Positions 1-8,397 of a DNA stretch of 64,000 nucleotides are shown piece by piece. Origin of the DNA: CAIXSC01 sp046349915 (lineage in GTDB: Bacteria; Planctomycetota; Planctomycetia; Pirellulales; Pirellulaceae); the NCBI GenBank assembly GCA_046349915.1, contig JAXMBL010000004.1, forward strand, positions 62,001 through 126,000, read 5' to 3'. Positions within the stretch are counted from its first letter, which is position 1. The number at the start of each line of letters is the position of its first letter. The notes below the pieces were generated by a model. It was not told where the DNA came from, made no database searches, and worked only from the letters and a program-made list of their open reading frames with translations. A program made the position numbers and the translations under genes.

Positions 1-648
1 CTCGCCCTTGACCACCGCGACCGCTGCATCCTCTGGCGAGAATTTGAGTTGATCCGCGACCGGAAGCGAGGCGTAGTTGTCAATCTGCTCGACGAGTCCC
101 GACGACAACGTAAAGGCGCCCATCGTTACGGGATCGGCCGTCTGGAGCATTGTGGCGTAGCGCAAGGTTGGGTTTTCGTGTCCCTTGGAGGCATGGAAGC
201 GACTCGAGTCGATACGGTCTTTGGACCACGTCAGCGAATACCTGTAGGTCGTGGTGGTTTCGGTGCCGCCGCCGACTTTCTCGCGAGTCTTACTCTCCTC
301 TTCTTCTTCCCATTGATACATCTCGACCTTGCGGCGCAATTTGATGCCGGGAACCGCCAATCCGAAGGCGTCGTCGGCAAGCACCGCATCGCTGGCGGTA
401 TCGCCCGTAAGGTGAACGGGCTTCCCTTCGTTGGCCGCTTCCACTCGGTCGACAGGCGCCGAAACCACTGCTCCTTTGAGTTCGACCAGCGCTCTTGCCG
501 TGTGCACGGCTCGTCCCTCGTTCCACCAAAGCAGCACGAATGAGCCAAGGAAGATCACGATTCCGACGATCACGCTTTTCAGCGAATCGCCAAGGCGCTT
601 AAACCAGCCAACGCTGGTGACTTCAGTCACAGTATCGGTGGAAATCAT
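1..648 (-). CDS. TMEM43-like membrane protein (partial, runs off left edge)
   Basis: The reverse-strand frame is open from the ATG at 648 down to base 1 (216 codons, no stop), so only the N-terminal part is present. Residues about 23-42 form a hydrophobic membrane segment (VIVGIVIFLGSFVLLWW) followed directly by NEGRAV. This is the usual opening of the bacterial TMEM43/LUMA family. Further on are a YQWEEE-type stretch and a segment ending in YRYSLTWSKDRIDSS, also typical of the family. Eukaryotic members sit in the inner nuclear membrane; bacterial members have no established function, so none is assigned. The gene is divergent from the SGNH-like gene at 998. Confidence 0.75.
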   Translation of the reverse strand, partial: MISTDTVTEVTSVGWFKRLGDSLKSVIVGIVIFLGSFVLLWWNEGRAVHTARALVELKGAVVSAPVDRVEAANEGKPVHLTGDTASDAVLADDAFGLAVPGIKLRRKVEMYQWEEEEESKTREKVGGGTETTTTYRYSLTWSKDRIDSSRFHASKGHENPTLRYATMLQTADPVTMGAFTLSSGLVEQIDNYASLPVADQLKFSPEDAAVAVVKGE

Positions 649-997
649 GCGGGTGGTCCAAAGTCTCTGATAGGGGCCCAAGTGGAACGACGACGCAAGA
701 GCGAAGGACTAGATCCTCCATTCGATAGCTGGGCAAAAAATTGCCAGCGGCCCCAGATTATCGAACAAAGGCGAAGTTAGGGAAGACGGGTAAGAACGGC
801 GGCCGATTAAGCAGTTTGGATCTAACTCTTGTCGCTATCAGTGGATGCGCAGTGCCTTATGGCGGGGGAGCGAGGCAGCCACGGGGTCCTTTTGCCCCTC
901 ACATGATCTTGGTTGATTGTGCTCCCGCAGATTATGCTCATCGCCCCGCCAAGGATCGTGGCGCACGAAGTGATGGATCGCGGAAAGGGCCAAGGGA
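649..997. other. intergenic region between divergent genes
   Basis: This 349 bp gap separates two divergently transcribed genes, so it should hold both promoters. I see no convincing open frame, repeat or strong hairpin. A purine-rich GAAAGGG about 8 bases before the ATG at 998 probably serves as the ribosome binding site of the next gene. Confidence 0.5.
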
Positions 998-2176
998 ATG
1001 ACCGCCCGACTCGAAAGTGTTCGGACAACTCGTAAGTCTCGTCCTCAAGCCCGTCGCGCGTGGGCCGCATTGAGTTGGGGCGCCGTGGCGTTTCTTGTCA
1101 TTAACGCGATCGCCAATCGCTGGTTGCCCGGAAAGTTGGAGCCGTGGAACCAGCCCTTTTTCCACTTGAGGCGAGAACCTCTGGTGCGACGACTCGACGA
1201 GCTTACTCGCGCGAGCGGGCCGGTCAACGATAGTCGCAAGACTCACGCAACGGCGGGTCCTGCTCGACCGCGGATCGCCGCGGCCTTCGGCAGTTCCCGA
1301 TTTATGGGTGGCTTGGATGGGAGTGCCTTGGAAAGCGAATTCAGTCGGGAATGGGGCGGCACTTGGCTCGTCGTGAACTTCGGGCTTCCGGGGGGAGGTC
1401 CCATCGACGCCTATGTTTATCTTCAACGTCTATTTCGCGAAGGGCCTCAACCCGATCTCGTCTTGATCGAAGTTCTGCCCAATCAATTGAACGAAGCGCC
1501 GGGGCATTCGCCGAGGCTCAGTCAGTCGACGGCATTGAGTGACGTCGATCAGTCGCTGTTGACCAGCGAGGGCATCCCCTTTTCATCCGATCAGGCAATA
1601 CAACGGTCGCAGTTCCCCTGCGCGCTCTGGGCTTATCGAAAGGAATTGCTGCGAGTCGTTTTTCCTCGCTTGCTGCATGCGAGTGATCCGGCGGTGATGC
1701 TCCGGTCCCGCGATCCGTACGGGACGGTGCCGATTCGCGCCAACATTGATGAGCAGCAGAGGCAGCGAGCAATCGCGGGGACTAGGGTGACCTTTCAGGA
1801 GGGCGCCCGTCACTTTCGCTTGGGAGGCGAGGGGGTGACGGCGATGGAAGCGGCCCTGCGTCTGTGCCAAGAGGAAGGCGTTCCGGCTGGCCTAGTGATC
1901 ATGCCCGAGGGACCCGTGTTTCAGGAGTGGTATCGCGAGGGAGCGAAGGAAGAACTGCGAGTTGCCATTCGCGATCTCGCCGCTCGCAACAATGCCCAAG
2001 TCATCGACTGCTGGGACTCGCAGCCTGAAGAAGCGTTCCTCGATTCGCACCATCTGCTGAGGCACGCCGCCAGCGAGGTCAGTTTGCGTTTAGCTCAACA
2101 ATCGGTCGCATGTTTAGAGATTGTCCCCGAGACTGTGCGAATCTCGTCTCGTAGCCTCCGGCCGCCTCAGAATTGA
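998..2176 (+). CDS. SGNH-hydrolase-like membrane protein, probable partner of MBOAT O-acetyltransferase (AlgJ/AlgX/DUF1574-like)
   Basis: 392 residues. An N-terminal basic stretch is followed by one membrane anchor at about residues 22-40, so most of the protein should be outside the cytoplasm. The block around FGSSRFMGG fits the nucleophile region of SGNH/GDSL-type folds, and the C-terminal DSHHLL fits their Asp-x-x-His block. LPGGGPIDAYVYLQRL and PDLVLIEVLPNQ are typical of AlgJ/DUF1574-type proteins that work with MBOAT acyltransferases in O-acetylating exopolysaccharides. The convergent neighbour is such an MBOAT protein and the two 3' ends overlap by 10 bp. The assignment rests on motifs and context; overall similarity to AlgJ or AlgX looks low, and the acceptor polymer is unknown. 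Confidence 0.7.
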   Translation: MTARLESVRTTRKSRPQARRAWAALSWGAVAFLVINAIANRWLPGKLEPWNQPFFHLRREPLVRRLDELTRASGPVNDSRKTHATAGPARPRIAAAFGSSRFMGGLDGSALESEFSREWGGTWLVVNFGLPGGGPIDAYVYLQRLFREGPQPDLVLIEVLPNQLNEAPGHSPRLSQSTALSDVDQSLLTSEGIPFSSDQAIQRSQFPCALWAYRKELLRVVFPRLLHASDPAVMLRSRDPYGTVPIRANIDEQQRQRAIAGTRVTFQEGARHFRLGGEGVTAMEAALRLCQEEGVPAGLVIMPEGPVFQEWYREGAKEELRVAIRDLAARNNAQVIDCWDSQPEEAFLDSHHLLRHAASEVSLRLAQQSVACLEIVPETVRISSRSLRPPQN

Positions 2177-3594
2177 AAGTAGATGAACGGCCGAGCGCCT
2201 TCGGGGATCAGCACAAGCAGGCAGACGACTACCACCGCATAGCCCAGACCTTGGACAGGAGTGGGCCAAAGCGTATGGGGCATGCGGCGAACGGGCGGCA
2301 TAGTGGGCCACAGATGTCCCACTCCCACGATCGCCCAGAGCAGAAATATGCCTTGAGTAGGCATGGGAGAGCCATTGCCGTACGCGGGAACAAACAGCCG
2401 TTCGTAAAAGTCCCACGCCAACTCGAAAGAGGTGGCGCGAAACAAGACCCATCCGAGGCAGACGGCGAGAAAGGTCGTGGCGATACGTAAGGAAGTTCCC
2501 GGGCGAGATTCCAATAAACGCCTGAGCTTCGGACGGTTTGCGCAGGCGTCTTGAAACAGGCGATGGATGGAGAGGAAGGCGCCATGCATCATTCCCCAGG
2601 CGAAAAACGTCCATGTCGCGCCGTGCCATAGGCCTCCCAGCGACATGGTGATGAACAAGTTCAACAGGGTGCGTCCCCGGCTCCCTCGGCTGCCTCCTAG
2701 GGGAATGAACAAGTAGTCTCGCAGCCAAGTAGAGAGCGAAATGTGCCAGCGGCGCCAGAATTCGGAGACGTTGCGAGCGACGTAGGGCATGTCAAAGTTC
2801 TTGGTGAGCTTGAAGCCCAGGCTGTGAGCCAACCCTAACGCCATGTCGCTATAGCCTGAGAAGTCGCAGTAGATCTGCAAAGCGTAGGAGATCATCGCAA
2901 TCCAGACGACCGCCGTCTTGAAATCGCCTGGCGCCTCGAAAATCGGGTCGGCCGCCATCGCCAGTCGGTCCGCGAGAACCAGTTTTTTGAAAAGCCCGAG
3001 TAGGAAGTAGTTCACGCCTAGTTGCAAGCGATTCCAATTCCAACGCTTCATAGAATCAATCTGAGGCAGAAAGTCGCGAGCGCGAACGATGGGACCGGCG
3101 ACCAGATGGGGGAAGAAAGTTATGAATAGCAAGAAGTGATCAAGTCGCTTCTCCGCGACCACTCGACGCCGATACACATCGACCGTGTAGTTGATCGCCT
3201 CGAAGGTGTAGAACGAGATTCCGATCGGCAGGATGATCGAAAGGGTTGGCCAGGAGACCGAAACGCCGGCGAGTCGTAGGCTGGCTTCCAGCGAGTCGAG
3301 GAAGAAATTGACGTACTTGAAGTAAGCCAAAATCGACAGATTGACCACCAGGCTGGCGACGACCAACAGCTTGCGCAGGCCTGGCCGCTGAGTGGCATCG
3401 AGCGCCCGGCCGATGACATAGTCAAATGTGGAGGTAACGCCGATCAAGAGCGCCAGCCATTCGCTCCAACTGGCGTAGAAATAGAAGCTCGCCGCCAACA
3501 GAATCAGCGTACGGACGCGTTGCCAGGGCGCGAGCCAGTACAGGAGGAAGACGAGGAGGAAGAAGGGGACGAATTCCGGCGAATAGAACAGCAT
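2167..3594 (-). CDS. MBOAT family O-acyltransferase (AlgI-like)
   Basis: 475 residues and strongly hydrophobic, with roughly ten or more membrane segments starting at FFLLVFLLYWLAPW (residues 11-24). AlgI-type landmarks are present: FFPHLVAGPIVR (160-171), CDFSGYSDMALG (243-254), EFWRRWHISLSTWLRDY (278-294) and GGLWHGATW (320-328). The last contains the invariant catalytic-site His324. The enzyme should move acyl, usually acetyl, groups across the inner membrane for modification of an extracellular polysaccharide. The start is supported by an AGGAAGG about 6 bases upstream of the ATG at 3594. It is convergent with the SGNH-like gene and divergent from the glycosyltransferase. Confidence 0.92.
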   Translation of the reverse strand: MLFYSPEFVPFFLLVFLLYWLAPWQRVRTLILLAASFYFYASWSEWLALLIGVTSTFDYVIGRALDATQRPGLRKLLVVASLVVNLSILAYFKYVNFFLDSLEASLRLAGVSVSWPTLSIILPIGISFYTFEAINYTVDVYRRRVVAEKRLDHFLLFITFFPHLVAGPIVRARDFLPQIDSMKRWNWNRLQLGVNYFLLGLFKKLVLADRLAMAADPIFEAPGDFKTAVVWIAMISYALQIYCDFSGYSDMALGLAHSLGFKLTKNFDMPYVARNVSEFWRRWHISLSTWLRDYLFIPLGGSRGSRGRTLLNLFITMSLGGLWHGATWTFFAWGMMHGAFLSIHRLFQDACANRPKLRRLLESRPGTSLRIATTFLAVCLGWVLFRATSFELAWDFYERLFVPAYGNGSPMPTQGIFLLWAIVGVGHLWPTMPPVRRMPHTLWPTPVQGLGYAVVVVCLLVLIPEGARPFIYFQF

Positions 3595-3845
3595 GCTCGA
3601 CCTTCCTCAAGAAGTAGGAGGAGGCGGATGGTAAGGACAATCCCCGTCGGACGACAAGGTCGATTCCCCAAGTCCGCTGGGCAGCGTGAGGGGCCCACGA
3701 CTTTCGCCGTTGCCACAAACGGACGACTTCTGTATGGTCCCCTTCCAAGTGAGGGGGTCGTGGCTCGTGTCTGGCCTGAGAAGGTCGTTCATTGGGCCCC
3801 TGCCCTGATGACGAAGTCCCACGAACACCCTACGTGAGTCCCTTC

Positions 3846-5318
3846 ATGGTTTCCTCAAAAGACTCTGCTCCGGCAGCCGACGGAACGGTCGAGAGGGACT
3901 CGCCTCGTATCTGGATCGATTGCACCGACACCCTGGTGACTCACTTTCACACCGGGATTCAGCGAGTGGTGCGGAACTTGGTCCACTTCTCGCGAAAGGC
4001 CGGCCCTGGTTGTCAGCCGGTCGTCCAGGCTCATGGCCAATGGTTCGTTGTCGCGGACGATCCGACGATCTCGGCCGCGACTAATCTTGGCATCGGCGCG
4101 AGCAAGAACGCCGAAGAAGAAAAGTCATCGCTCTTCACGAAACAAATCTCCGCCATGGGGGGAAACGCTTTGCGGCGAGTGCGTAAGGCGTTGGTTCCGC
4201 GCAAGATCGCATCGTTGCTGGTCGACTATACTCGCTGGGCTCGCTGGTCGCTTGCCTATCATCCCGTTGAGTTTCAACAGGGAGACATCTTGTTGTTGCC
4301 CGACTCAACGTGGAACCACCATTTGCCACCCGACTACGTGCAATTGCGTAACGAGGGCGTGAAGGTTGCCCTGTGTCTTAACGATATCCTACCGATAACA
4401 CATCCTCAGTTCTTTACTCGCGGCGCCAGTGCGAAGTTCCACGGATGGTTTCATCATGCCGCGCCGCAAGTCGATTTTTTCATGGCCATCTCGCGGACCG
4501 TGCGCAATGAGCTGCGCGATTACGTAGTCGAGTCATTCCCCGAAGCGGAGTTCACGGACGACTGTTTCGAATGGTATCCGTTGGGAGTGGCCTTGGACCA
4601 GTCGACCGCATCGGGTCGAGTGCGAGCGGAGGTGTGCGCGGCGTTCCAGGAGCGATGGGACGCTAACAGTACTTCGTCACAAGCTGCCCATCGTCCTTAT
4701 CTGATGGTCTCGACCATCGAGCCTCGAAAAAACCATCAACTGCTGCTTGATGCGTTCGACCAAGTCTGGTCACGCCACTCAGACGTGCGACTTTGTATCG
4801 TGGGCGTGCAAGGTTGGATGGTTGATTCGATCGTGGAACGCATGCGCCAACATGCTCGCTGGGGGAAGCAACTATTCTGGTTTCACGACCTGAGTGACAC
4901 CGAGTTGGCTTACGCCTACAAGCATTCGCGGGCATTCGTGTTCCCCTCGCTGGCCGAAGGGTACGGGCTGCCGATCGTCGAGGCGCTCCAGCATGGACTG
5001 CCGGTGCTGGCGAGCGATACGCCCATCCATCGGGAGGTCGCTGGCGAGTTCGCGAGATACTTCCATCCTACGCGAGCGGGCGAATTGGCCGAATTGATTG
5101 ACGCAATCGAGACAAGGCGAACGTTGCCCGAGGCGAGAGAACCCTGCCAGTTCCAGCCAACTCACTGGGAGCAAAGTGTTCGCGTCTTGTTAGAGAAATG
5201 TCGGCACATGGCAAGGACGCTCGACCTTCGCACTGCGGGCCGAATCGCCGCGTTCGTCGAATCGCATCCACGGATGTTGTCGCGAGCTCAAATGGAAGCG
5301 AACATCGCAACCTCTTAG
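3846..5318 (+). CDS. glycosyltransferase family 4 (GT-B fold)
   Basis: 490 residues from the ATG at 3846. A TTG at 3792 would add 18 residues but has no better upstream signal, and homologous-looking sequence begins only with IWIDCTDTL. TGIQRVVRNL (about residues 38-47) is the acceptor-side motif common in polysaccharide-cluster GT4 enzymes. MVSTIEPRKNHQLLLDAF opens the nucleotide-sugar domain, and PSLAEGYGLPIVEAL carries the E-x7-E donor-binding signature. It should add a sugar, often mannose or a related hexose, to a surface polysaccharide in the cytoplasm. The donor and acceptor cannot be read from sequence. Its proximity to the MBOAT/SGNH pair suggests a common cell-envelope role. Confidence 0.88.
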   Translation: MVSSKDSAPAADGTVERDSPRIWIDCTDTLVTHFHTGIQRVVRNLVHFSRKAGPGCQPVVQAHGQWFVVADDPTISAATNLGIGASKNAEEEKSSLFTKQISAMGGNALRRVRKALVPRKIASLLVDYTRWARWSLAYHPVEFQQGDILLLPDSTWNHHLPPDYVQLRNEGVKVALCLNDILPITHPQFFTRGASAKFHGWFHHAAPQVDFFMAISRTVRNELRDYVVESFPEAEFTDDCFEWYPLGVALDQSTASGRVRAEVCAAFQERWDANSTSSQAAHRPYLMVSTIEPRKNHQLLLDAFDQVWSRHSDVRLCIVGVQGWMVDSIVERMRQHARWGKQLFWFHDLSDTELAYAYKHSRAFVFPSLAEGYGLPIVEALQHGLPVLASDTPIHREVAGEFARYFHPTRAGELAELIDAIETRRTLPEAREPCQFQPTHWEQSVRVLLEKCRHMARTLDLRTAGRIAAFVESHPRMLSRAQMEANIATS

Positions 5319-5356
5319 GCCTGGCGAAAGCGCTCAAGAAAGGCGGCACTCTTTGT

Positions 5357-5744
5357 TCAAGGTTCTTGAGGGAGTAGTCGCTCGGTCAGTGTGTCGATAT
5401 TCATCATCTTGACCATCAATTGACCCGACTTCATCTTGTTGGCGATAGCAGGCCTCGCCAGAAATTCGCGGATACGCTGGTTGCGTTCGTCCACTGCTCG
5501 CGCGAGAGCGGGATAGAGCTTCCGCTTCTCAGGCGCGGCGGCGACTTTCTCCGCGGCACAATCGGAGTGGGTCGTCAGCACCACGAGTTCCACGCCATTC
5601 TCGACGGCGAGCTCCAGCATCTCTTCTTCTTTTTCGGCCAGCACCGAGCCTGCGGTGCGGATGACGTAGTAATAGCGTCGCGTGTCACCGGTGAGTTCAT
5701 TGGTATCGAGTCGTGCGTCCATACAGACGACAAGCGCTACTAGG
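5357..5744 (-). pseudogene. beta-carbonic-anhydrase-like protein, C-terminal fragment (split by IS element)
   Basis: Reading from 5744 towards 5357, the frame encodes ALVVCMDARLDTNELTG onwards, with the ATG at 5722 lying inside the first catalytic motif. CMDARL supplies the Cys zinc ligand and the Asp/Arg dyad; THSDC supplies the His-x-x-Cys ligands. An in-frame TAG at 5747-5749, inside the IS, and the absence of any start codon before the motif show that the 5' end is missing. That end lies at 7616-7896, beyond the IS1380-type element. Rejoining the halves and counting the target duplication once gives a 220-residue protein. A 121-residue product from the internal ATG would lack the zinc-binding Cys, so it should be inactive. 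Confidence 0.85.
5739..5744. repeat. target site duplication, left copy
   Basis: ACTAGG lies immediately outside the left terminal inverted repeat and is repeated exactly at 7616-7621 next to the right one. Counting it once restores the reading frame of the interrupted gene. The CTAG core is palindromic. Confidence 0.85.
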
Positions 5745-5769
5745 CCCTAAACAAGCTTACGCCTGCGGT
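5745..5769 (+). repeat. IS1380-type left terminal inverted repeat
   Basis: Begins CCCTAAACAAGCT and matches the reverse complement of 7591-7615 at 21 of 25 positions, with mismatches at positions 4, 14, 16 and 23. A leading CC is usual for IS1380-family ends. Confidence 0.85.
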
Positions 5770-5878
5770 TAGATACCGCACAAAACTCCTGAAAACACGA
5801 AAACCTCCGTGAGTTTCCGGGGTTTATTCTGGTACACGAAACAGAAGAACCCACACGCACACGGAGGTTTTCAAGTGA

Positions 5879-7418
5879 AGGCCTTGTATCGCCCGCGAAC
5901 TCAAGAAACGCAAGCGTCGGATCGAGGCTCGTCTTGGCCAACGAGAGATGGCGCCTCAGGAGAAACCGGCCTTCACCGCAAGCAACGTTGAGTACGAAGT
6001 GTCGGGGCGTGGTAACGGACTGGCAGCGGGCTTCATTGGCGCCATGCACTATGGCGCGCCGCCTTGGCCTGGTCGACGCGATTGACCAACGCATCTCCGT
6101 CCTCAAATTGCATCGCCCCTTTCCAAGAATCCGACCACGTACTGAACATCGCGTTCAATGTGCTTGCGGGCAACAGGCGGCTGGAGCATCTCGAACGGTT
6201 GCGTAACGACGAGGTCTATCTCGACGCATGTTCGCGAGCCGAACGAATCCCGGACCCCACCACGGCTGGCGATTTCTGTCGCCGCTTCGTTGCCGAAGAG
6301 GTGGACGAGTTGCAAGCGGTCTTCAACGACACCCGCGTGAAAGTGTGGCGTCAGCAACCGCAGGAGTTCTTTGATCGTGCGGTAATCGACGCGGACGGCA
6401 CGGTGTGCGAGACGCTGGGAGAGTGCAAGCTGGGCATGGAGTACTCGTATAAGAAGGTCTGGGGCTATCATCCGCTCGTTGTTTCCCTCGCGAACACGAG
6501 CGAGCCGTTGTTTCTGGTTAATCGCCCGGGAAACGTTCCCTCGCACGCGGACGCTGCCGAGTACTTGGATCGCGCGTGAAGCTCTGCAAGGATGCCGGGT
6601 TCCGCGAGATTCTGTTGCCGGCGACACCGACTTCTCGCAGACCGAGTTTCTGGACGGCTGGAATTCGCAGGGCGTCAAGTTCGTCTTTGGAATGGACGCC
6701 AGCGGAAAGCTCAAAGGTCTCGCCGATGATTTGCCCGAATCCGCCTGGAGAAAGCTGAAAAGGCCGGCCAAGTACCATGTGGCCACCACTCCGCGAGCGC
6801 GCCCCAGAACTGCAAGCAGCCGATCGTCGAAGCACGCGGTTTCGAGGACGTTCAACTGGTGGACGAGGATGTCGCTGAGTTCGATTACCAACCCGTGGCG
6901 TGCAAGAAGTCTTCCCACCGCATCGTCGTTATTCGCAAGAACCTGACGCGAGCGAGGGCGTGGACGGACAACGCGAGTTATTCGACGAGATTCGTTACTT
7001 CTTCTACATCACGAACATTGTCACGGTATCGCGAGAGGAGATCGTCTTCGAGGCCAACTCGCGGTGCGATCAGGAGAATCTCATTGGTCAACTCAAGGGA
7101 GGCGTTCACGCCACGAACATGCCGTTGGGTTGCATGGTGAGCAACGGTGCGTACATGGTCATGGCGGCGTTGGCATGGAGCTTGAAAGCCTGGTGGGCGT
7201 TGTTGATACCGGTCGATGCTCGCTGGAAAGAGAAGCACGAGAAAGAAAAACGCACGCTGCTACGCATGGCGTTCGACACATTCCTCCACGCGGTTATGCT
7301 CGTTCCTTGCCAGATCGTGAAGACCGGGAGACGTTTAGTGTTCCGCCTCCTCTCTTGGAATCCCTGGCACTCGGTGCTCTTCCGCCTCCTCGACCGAATC
7401 GTGTCACTGCAATGTTGA
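5879..7418 (+). pseudogene. IS1380-family transposase, multiple frameshifts
   Basis: The protein can be pieced together from frames that change about six times, near 6060, 6120, 6575, 6620, 6805 and 6950. In order these pieces give KKRKRRIEARLGQR, NVEYEVSGRGNGLAAG, LVDAIDQRISVLKLHRPF, QESDHVLNIAFNVLAGNRRL, IPDPTTAGDFCRRF, FDRAVIDADGT (first catalytic Asp), GDTDFSQTEF (second Asp), and CDQENLIGQLK (the family's Glu-containing motif). The C-terminal end near 7418 is a long uninterrupted stretch. Each piece still reads as good IS1380 sequence, so decay is recent or the indels are sequencing errors. No full-length product can be made as the sequence stands. Confidence 0.85.
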
Positions 7419-7590
7419 CGCGACGCATGTGAAGCCGGGGTCTGGATGCTCCGGTATCTCGATTGACGCCTTACCCAAGAAATTATCGACAATGAAACAC
7501 CGACAACCTGGACGACCGTCATGCCACCGATTTCGGTTCGCTGGGCTGCGGGTCCGCGCGTTGCGTTCGAGCGCCGCGGCGTCGAAAATC

Positions 7591-7615
7591 ACGGCAGGCA
7601 TGAGCTTGTTTTGGG
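7591..7615 (-). repeat. IS1380-type right terminal inverted repeat
   Basis: On the reverse strand it begins CCCAAAACAAGCT and mirrors the left end at 5745-5769. It is followed on the + strand by the duplicated ACTAGG. Confidence 0.85.
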
Positions 7616-7621
7616 ACTAGG
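7616..7621. repeat. target site duplication, right copy
   Basis: ACTAGG, identical to 5739-5744, directly adjoins the right terminal repeat of the IS element. Confidence 0.85.
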
Positions 7622-7896
7622 GGGTGATGCGGCGTCCGCGGGAACCACTCGCGGACCTTCGCTGCCAGCTCATTTTGAGACTGCATCTCTCTCCACACGC
7701 CCGCCGGCTCGATTCGACCCTCATGCTGGAAGTCATAGGTCTCCAGATGGTCCTGCATGCGATAGCCCAAGTTCACCAGCATACCGCCCGTGAGGAATTG
7801 CACTCGCTGACCAGACTTGGATAGCAACAGCCATGCGGCGAGTAAGAGGCCGAGGCCGAGGCCGAGCACGATCACAAGTCGAGTTCGCCGTTGCAT
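7616..7896 (-). pseudogene. beta-carbonic-anhydrase-like protein, N-terminal fragment (split by IS element)
   Basis: The start ATG at 7896 has an AGAGGAA ribosome binding site about 8 bases upstream. The first residues, MQRRTRLVIVLGLGLGLL and on to about residue 25, form a membrane anchor or uncleaved signal segment with basic residues on the cytoplasmic side. A linker and EMQSQNELAAKVREWFPRT then lead to HHPLV, where the IS1380-type element begins. The next expected residues, ALVVCMDARL, are found at 5738 on the far side of the IS. The residual open frame continues into the IS as far as 7519, adding about 32 foreign residues. The intact protein would be a membrane-tethered beta-carbonic-anhydrase-like enzyme, facing the periplasm if the anchor inserts in the usual way. 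Confidence 0.85.
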
Positions 7897-8397
7897 CTGA
7901 AGGTTCCTCTCTTCGCCTGCGCCTGCCTCCTAAGGTAACACGGCTGGCAGGTCTGTACGAGGTCGGGGAGTCACCTCAGGTGGAACACGTGACTTTGTGA
8001 TCGGAGGGGATTCGCTAGTTGGCCGCGCAGGTGGGGATTACTCGGGCGGCGGTGGGCGGTGTGCGGTGGTGTAATTTTGGTTTGCTAGATCCCTCCACTA
8101 GACCGAAGTGACGCCGGCGTCTCCGCGGGTTCGCGTCGTGAGCGTGGGAGCGCCTGAAATTGCTCGGCGAGCAAAACGTCGATCGGAGGCGAGCTTGACG
8201 GACAGGGCCGTTTCGGTTTCTCGAATCATCTTATCTCGCAACGACTCGGCCGGTTGCGAGGAGGGGGGATCGGTTAATTGCGACCAAAAACAAAAGAACA
8301 TGGGTCCACTCCAAAATGTGGGAAACGATGAGGAGATTTGGCTGAATCGGCTGCTTGGAAGGCAGCGAGCTCACAATCATGTAAACGCTTCCACTTG
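7897..8397. other. intergenic region without a supported gene
   Basis: About 500 bp between the N-terminal half of the split gene and the 3' end of the LOG-family gene. Short frames exist on both strands, for example 8098-8301 on the reverse strand, but none has a ribosome binding site or recognisable motif. The promoter of the split gene should lie at the left end. Confidence 0.4.

Larger units (their letters stand above)
5745..7615 (+). mobile_element. IS1380-family insertion sequence, transposase inactivated
   Basis: 1,871 bp bounded by 25 bp imperfect terminal inverted repeats (21 of 25 positions match) and flanked by a 6 bp direct duplication ACTAGG. The internal coding remnants match the IS1380-type DDE transposase (ESDHVLNIAFN, IPDPTTAGDF, DQENLIGQLK). 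The element sits inside the carbonic-anhydrase-like gene on the opposite strand. The transposase frame is broken several times, so the copy cannot move by itself. The ends still look suitable for mobilisation in trans by a sister copy. Length is close to the usual 1.6-2 kb of the family. Confidence 0.9.

Noticed and set aside
5357..5722. A complete 121-residue protein from the ATG at 5722
   Set aside because: The ATG is the Met inside the CMDARL motif. The frame continues upstream to the IS boundary and then to the other half of the gene at 7616-7896.
7519..7896. A complete 125-residue membrane protein
   Set aside because: Its last ~32 residues are translated from the IS right end; the true sequence continues at 5738 after the element.
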